Below are positions 15,914 to 18,845 of a DNA stretch of 18,845 nucleotides, piece after piece. The notes beneath the pieces are model-generated. The model saw only the letters and a list, made by a program, of their open reading frames with translations. It was not told the DNA's origin and ran no database searches. Source of the stretch: Desulfobacterales bacterium (GTDB lineage Bacteria > Desulfobacterota > Desulfobacteria > Desulfobacterales > JASFBJ01). The number at the start of each line of letters is the position of its first letter. The stretch's first letter is position 1. The stretch is from NCBI GenBank assembly GCA_030149585.1, contig JASFBJ010000029.1, forward strand, positions 1 through 18,845. Reading direction: 5' to 3'. The position numbers and the translations under genes are program-made.

Positions 15914-17953
15914 TTAAAATGCATATTTAACCGACAGCTCAGCCAAAAAGTTTCGTTCAGGCAGATAATCATCAATGCCGGTTTTGGTACGGTCATTATA
16001 CAGGTTAAAACCATCTATTTTCAGGGTAATCATCTCTTTCCAGGCCATTCCGATTGAAGCGGTATTCCACCAGTAACCGCCAACGGTCTTGGTAACCGGC
16101 GTACGCCCCCAACTGGTGTCATCCCACTCGCCCCGGTAACGAGCTGAGTATGAGCCGAACAACCGCCAATCAGCATTGATCGGATGATTCCCCCTAAAGC
16201 CTAAAGCAGCACTGTTTCGCGGGTAGCGATCAAGTATTTCATCGGTTTTGGCATCCTTGGTTTCATTATAGTTGTAGTTAGCGAATAAGATTAGTGGAGA
16301 TATCACTTTATACGAAAATTCCAGGTCAACGCCCTTGATCTCCACTTCATCAACGTTTTTAGGAAACATGATCTGCCCATTAGGATTAGCCGGATCCGTT
16401 TCCCGAACACTGGTAATAAAATTTTCAGCATCAGTATAATAGGGAGTTACACGAAAAAACAGGGCTTGATCCAGAGCGTATTGTTCCAGCGACAACTCAT
16501 ATGACCAAAGAGTTTCAGCCTCCAGATCAGGATTACCCTGATACACAATAAATGGTGAAATAGACCAGGGCACGGAATAAAGCTGGTTCAGGTTGGGAGC
16601 CCTGAATCCCTTTCCAACTGAAAATTTCAGGTTACCCCCATTATAATACTGCCAGCGCAAGGTGCCTTTTGGGGAAATTTCGCTGCCATAACTCTCGTAA
16701 TCATCAAACCGGGCACCGAGAACAAGCTCGAAACGATCAAAAAAGATGCCATCATACTGGGCATAAACAGAATAAAGTGTATCATCTTCATCTGTGACTT
16801 CGCCTTCACGCCCCTGAACCTCCAAAAGGTCGCCGGTATCAGCATGACGAATACTCTTTTCATATTGGGTATAGATAACTTCGCTACCAATGGTCATAAT
16901 ATGGTCAGATGTCAGATAGCAGTTCAGTGTTAAATCCCCACGATAGCGGTCCGATTCATTATTATTTTCAGACGGGCTGTAATTAAAGCTTGGGATAGGC
17001 GGGCCAAAAGGCGGATAGGTGACATTGACGAGAGTTTCCCCGGTATAAACAGACTCATTTCTTAGCCAATCAGCCTGGCCCTTGAGTTCAAATTTATCCG
17101 ACAAACGACTGTTTAGTTGAAAGTTGAAATAAGATTGTTTGAAGTCTTTATGGAGCTCAATACCGATATTTTCGCCTAAACCAAAGCCAGTGTTACCGTC
17201 CATAGTACCACCACTCATGCTAAAATTGCTTGTGTCACCAAAGGCTCCAGTCAGTTTAGTATGCACCCGATCGTGCGTGTAATCCCGGTTTGAATCATCA
17301 ATTCCCTTATCATCATATAAGTAATAATTATCCACATTTTTTCGGTCATAAAACACGCCCAGGGATAAATTATCCCAAACAATGCCTGTGTCCAAACCAT
17401 AATCATTGCGACCGAAGTCGCCGACCCGGCCGAAGGGCTGGACATAGGAGCTGTCCCCGCCATCCTTTGTGATAATATTAATGATGCCGCCGCCGCCCGA
17501 AGAACCATATAGGGCGGAAAAAGAACCACGAATCACTTCAATTCGTTCCACAGCACGTACAGGAATGGTGGTCAAATTCGTAAAATCATTAGAAGGCGAA
17601 TTCATACGCTGACCATCCAGTAAAATAAGTGTATGCCCGGTAAACCCGTTACCACGCATAGCTACGTTTTGCGGGGTAACGAGTCCGACTCCCTGGGGCT
17701 CATTCGCATAGACACCCGGCAAATCAGCCAAAAGATCGCCCACCGTCCGGGCAGGTGTGGCTTCGATATCCTCAGAACTGATGACAGTTACCACCGCTGG
17801 TACGTTTCCCAGTTTTTTGGGTGTTTTGGTTGCCGTCACAACGATTTCATCAAGTTTATAAACATCTCTCTCGTTTTCTTCGGCTCGCGTTACATCGGCA
17901 AATAGCAAACAGCCTAATGCAATAAATAGTATAAATAATCCAAAACGTTTCAC
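15914..17953 (-). CDS. TonB-dependent outer-membrane receptor
   Basis: A 679-residue outer-membrane gated channel that imports scarce ligands (metal chelates, heme, cobalamin) using TonB energy. From the GTG at 17953 it begins with a signal peptide (KRFGLFILFIALGCLLFADVTRA, cleavage near 24), then a TonB box DEIVVTA (35-41), and a plug domain (ISSEDIEATPARTVGDLLADLPGVY; MRGNGF; LILLDGQRM; VERIEVIRGSFSALYGSSGGGGIINIIT). A long beta-barrel ends in YAF with the terminal Phe expected for barrel assembly. FRAP (450-453) and NPDL (474-477) are present, as in BtuB and heme receptors, but no histidine lies between them. GTG is chosen because GGGAGGA precedes it at ideal distance; the frame is open to 18118, but that extension has no signal peptide and runs into the leader. 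It heads the gene series, so import is the first step of the system. Ligand unknown. Confidence 0.92.
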   Translation of the reverse strand: MKRFGLFILFIALGCLLFADVTRAEENERDVYKLDEIVVTATKTPKKLGNVPAVVTVISSEDIEATPARTVGDLLADLPGVYANEPQGVGLVTPQNVAMRGNGFTGHTLILLDGQRMNSPSNDFTNLTTIPVRAVERIEVIRGSFSALYGSSGGGGIINIITKDGGDSSYVQPFGRVGDFGRNDYGLDTGIVWDNLSLGVFYDRKNVDNYYLYDDKGIDDSNRDYTHDRVHTKLTGAFGDTSNFSMSGGTMDGNTGFGLGENIGIELHKDFKQSYFNFQLNSRLSDKFELKGQADWLRNESVYTGETLVNVTYPPFGPPIPSFNYSPSENNNESDRYRGDLTLNCYLTSDHIMTIGSEVIYTQYEKSIRHADTGDLLEVQGREGEVTDEDDTLYSVYAQYDGIFFDRFELVLGARFDDYESYGSEISPKGTLRWQYYNGGNLKFSVGKGFRAPNLNQLYSVPWSISPFIVYQGNPDLEAETLWSYELSLEQYALDQALFFRVTPYYTDAENFITSVRETDPANPNGQIMFPKNVDEVEIKGVDLEFSYKVISPLILFANYNYNETKDAKTDEILDRYPRNSAALGFRGNHPINADWRLFGSYSARYRGEWDDTSWGRTPVTKTVGGYWWNTASIGMAWKEMITLKIDGFNLYNDRTKTGIDDYLPERNFLAELSVKYAF

Positions 17954-18075
17954 TTTTAAATTCCTCCCTTGCAACGTGATATCTTTTTGCCTTTTAGCAA
18001 ACAATTTTAGAATGAGAATAAGAAGCTGTCGTGGGTCTTTGTGTTGGAATGAATTGACAAAGGAATGCTTTAGGT

Positions 18076-18103
18076 AGTATATTAAAACCGAAGTATTTCT
18101 CAT
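18076..18103 (-). promoter_or_regulatory. Candidate second promoter close to the receptor gene
   Basis: On the minus strand, ATGAGA (18103-18098, four of six matches to TTGACA) and TATACT (18081-18076, five of six to TATAAT) are separated by 16 bases. Transcription from here would start near 18068 and avoid the upstream terminator. The evidence is the two hexamers only. Confidence 0.3.
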
Positions 18104-18120
18104 CACGAGGAGCTTCATCC

Positions 18121-18191
18121 GGGAGGCAGCCTGAAAACTTTCGCCGGTGGAGGGCTGCTTCCCTTAATAATGGGTCACCTTTAGGGGTCCC
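18121..18191 (-). promoter_or_regulatory. Two adjacent leader hairpins upstream of the receptor gene, class unknown
   Basis: In the minus-strand RNA, GGGAAGCAGCC (18163-18153) pairs with GGCTGCCTCCC (18131-18121): ten pairs with one A-C mismatch around a 21-base loop containing CCACCGGCGAAAG. Just upstream, GGGACC (18191-18186) pairs with GGTGACCC (18179-18172), with a GA bulge and loop CCTAAA. A GGGAGG at 18235-18230 could alternatively pair with CCTCCC at 18126-18121, competing with the first hairpin. No T-run follows, so these are not terminators. I do not find the cobalamin (B12 box) consensus or another riboswitch I know. They may be the regulatory part of the leader. Confidence 0.4.
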
Positions 18192-18243
18192 TTTATGTTG
18201 ATTTTCAATAAATTATCGTATATGGCCACCTCCCTTTTTTTCA

Positions 18244-18306
18244 CAAAAAAAGGCCAAGAGATCAACGATCGGTATTTTCCTATACCGGATTAACCTTCTT
18301 GGCCTT
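18244..18306 (-). terminator. Intrinsic terminator in the leader ahead of the receptor gene
   Basis: On the minus strand, AAGGCCAAGA (18306-18297) pairs with TCTTGGCCTT (18259-18250), ten perfect pairs. An inner stem, CGGTAT (18287-18282) with ATACCG (18275-18270), lies inside, and a run of seven T (18251-18245) follows at once. This is a classic rho-independent terminator. It lies between the distal promoter and the receptor start, so it either shields the operon from upstream transcription or acts as an attenuator. Confidence 0.72.
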
Positions 18307-18317
18307 ATTCGTCTTTT

Positions 18318-18423
18318 TATAGACCGTCACATAAATAATTTTATTGTGTTATCGGTTGGAGATATACGATTAGTATTATTTCCTCTCTCCAGCCTTGTGA
18401 AATTTATTATGTGACAATCTATA
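18318..18423 (-). repeat. Long imperfect inverted repeat forming a hairpin in the leader RNA
   Basis: TATAGACCGTCACATAA (18318-18334) faces TTATGTGACAATCTATA (18407-18423). Fifteen of 17 positions pair on either strand; the two exceptions are C-A mismatches in plus-strand RNA but U-G pairs in minus-strand RNA. An inner block, GGTTGGAGA (18354-18362) with TCTCCAGCC (18386-18394), pairs at eight of nine positions. The ends begin and finish with TA, so a small TA-inserting MITE is an alternative to a leader RNA structure. Confidence 0.5.
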
Positions 18424-18502
18424 GCTGTTTTATATAATATTCAGCAATTTTTTAATTTCAAATAACTACGTAAAAAAAATATCTTAAAAATTCATCATCT
18501 TC

Positions 18503-18517
18503 GGATAATGATTAAAA
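18503..18517. promoter_or_regulatory. Candidate Fur box at the predicted transcription start
   Basis: GGATAATGATTAAAA matches the 7-1-7 Fur model TGATAATNATTATCA at 11 of 14 defined positions, and nine of the first nine bases of the classic 19-bp box from 18504. It overlaps the expected start of transcription from the TTGACA promoter, where a bound repressor would block initiation. The surrounding DNA is very AT-rich, which raises the chance of a random match. Confidence 0.38.
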
Positions 18518-18521
18518 AATA

Positions 18522-18551
18522 ATAATTAATCAATTCATAATATTTTGTCAA
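18522..18551 (-). promoter_or_regulatory. Candidate main promoter of the operon
   Basis: A perfect TTGACA (18551-18546) is followed after 18 bases by AATTAT (18527-18522), four of six matches to TATAAT, in AT-rich DNA on the minus strand. Transcription would begin near 18515 and cross a 560-base leader with the long hairpin and the terminator before the receptor gene. Confidence 0.45.
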
Positions 18552-18591
18552 CACTTTATTTAGTTTTTCAGAGTTGTACAGTGGCGTATAA

Positions 18592-18845
18592 TCAAAACAG
18601 GGCATAAGTTTAAACAGTTTAGGCAACGCCTACCGTAAAATCGGCGTTTTAGACGCCGCCATTCTGTTTTTTAAGGAATTTGTCAGAATTTATACAAGAC
18701 TGGATGAGCTTGCCCCTAAAAAGCGTAAATTAACGGGTTATGGCACCGTAAAAATCAAGCATTCGGTCAGGCAACTGGTCTACAGAGTTGATTGTGTTAT
18801 GATGCACATTGCCGTAAATATCATCCAGCTTGGCGCTGTTGGCAA
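18592..18845 (+). other. Right-edge stretch: open plus-strand frame without a start codon, unrecognised
   Basis: A plus-strand frame is open from just after a TAA at 18589-18591 to the window end (84 codons), reading NSLGNAYRKIGVLDAAILFF and so on. Its first part has a faint TPR-like look, but there is no ATG, GTG or TTG before 18801, so it is at best a gene remnant or a start lost by mutation. On the minus strand a frame ending with TAA near 18733 (GNVHHNTINSVDQLPDRMLDFYGAITR) could be the tail of a gene beginning outside. A small perfect hairpin, CGGCGT-TTTAG-ACGCCG, lies around 18641-18657, followed eight bases later by six T. Neither frame is recognisable to me. Between 18424 and 18591 the DNA is AT-rich and holds only the promoter and Fur-like box. 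Confidence 0.25.

Noticed and set aside
17954..18118. N-terminal extension of the TonB receptor to ATG 18118
   Set aside because: The extension has no signal peptide, and the GTG at 17953 has a near-perfect Shine-Dalgarno followed at once by a normal signal peptide.
17954..18240. Cobalamin riboswitch upstream of the TonB receptor
   Set aside because: Expected from the CobN and receptor context, but neither the B12-box consensus nor the conserved core of that riboswitch is visible on the minus strand.
18202..18415. Plus-strand open frame of about 70 codons across the leader
   Set aside because: It has no start codon and is explained by the terminator and hairpin structure of the minus-strand leader.

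Overview
The window looks like a chromosomal piece of a Gram-negative anaerobe of moderate G+C, most likely a deltaproteobacterium of the Desulfobacterota type. This is an inference from gene content: a TonB-dependent receptor, an outer-membrane type lipoprotein, and cysteine-rich CobN/ChlI/ChlD proteins of the kind found in anaerobes. No rRNA, tRNA or CRISPR array is visible.

Almost everything from about 17,950 down to 239 is one tightly packed minus-strand gene series. In transcription order it holds: a TonB-dependent outer-membrane receptor (17953-15914); a 1295-residue CobN/BchH/HmuS-family large chelatase subunit (15843-11956); an ABC-2 (DrrA/DrrB-like) ATPase and permease; a PQQ-type beta-propeller lipoprotein; a membrane protein made of a large extracytoplasmic domain fused to an ECF S-component-like core; a double ABC ATPase (EcfA-EcfA); EcfT; a small exported protein that looks frameshifted; a ChlD-like AAA+/VWA protein; and a ChlI-like AAA+ protein. 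Several neighbours overlap by 1-8 bases or abut exactly.

Together the genes form a complete path: outer-membrane import, inner-membrane ECF import, a three-part CobN-ChlD-ChlI chelatase, and a separate ABC-2 export pump. Two readings compete. One is cobalt (or other metal) uptake and insertion into a tetrapyrrole. The other is uptake of a metallo-tetrapyrrole such as heme, metal removal by an HmuS-like CobN protein, and export of the leftover ring. A Fur-like box at the predicted transcription start favours iron or heme. The absence of CbiM/CbiN and of a visible B12 box also argues against a standard cobalt locus. The receptor lacks a histidine between its FRAP and NPDL motifs, which argues against a standard heme receptor, so the substrate is open.

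Upstream of the receptor (17954-18551) lies a long leader: a TTGACA promoter with the Fur-like box, a long hairpin whose two imperfect positions become G-U pairs only in the minus-strand RNA, a strong intrinsic terminator, then two further hairpins before a GTG start with an excellent Shine-Dalgarno. This looks like a transcription attenuator of unknown class. The right edge (18592-18845) has an open frame without a start codon that I do not recognise. The left edge (1-54) looks like the end of an IS3-family element, and a hairpin with attC-like architecture lies at 161-227.
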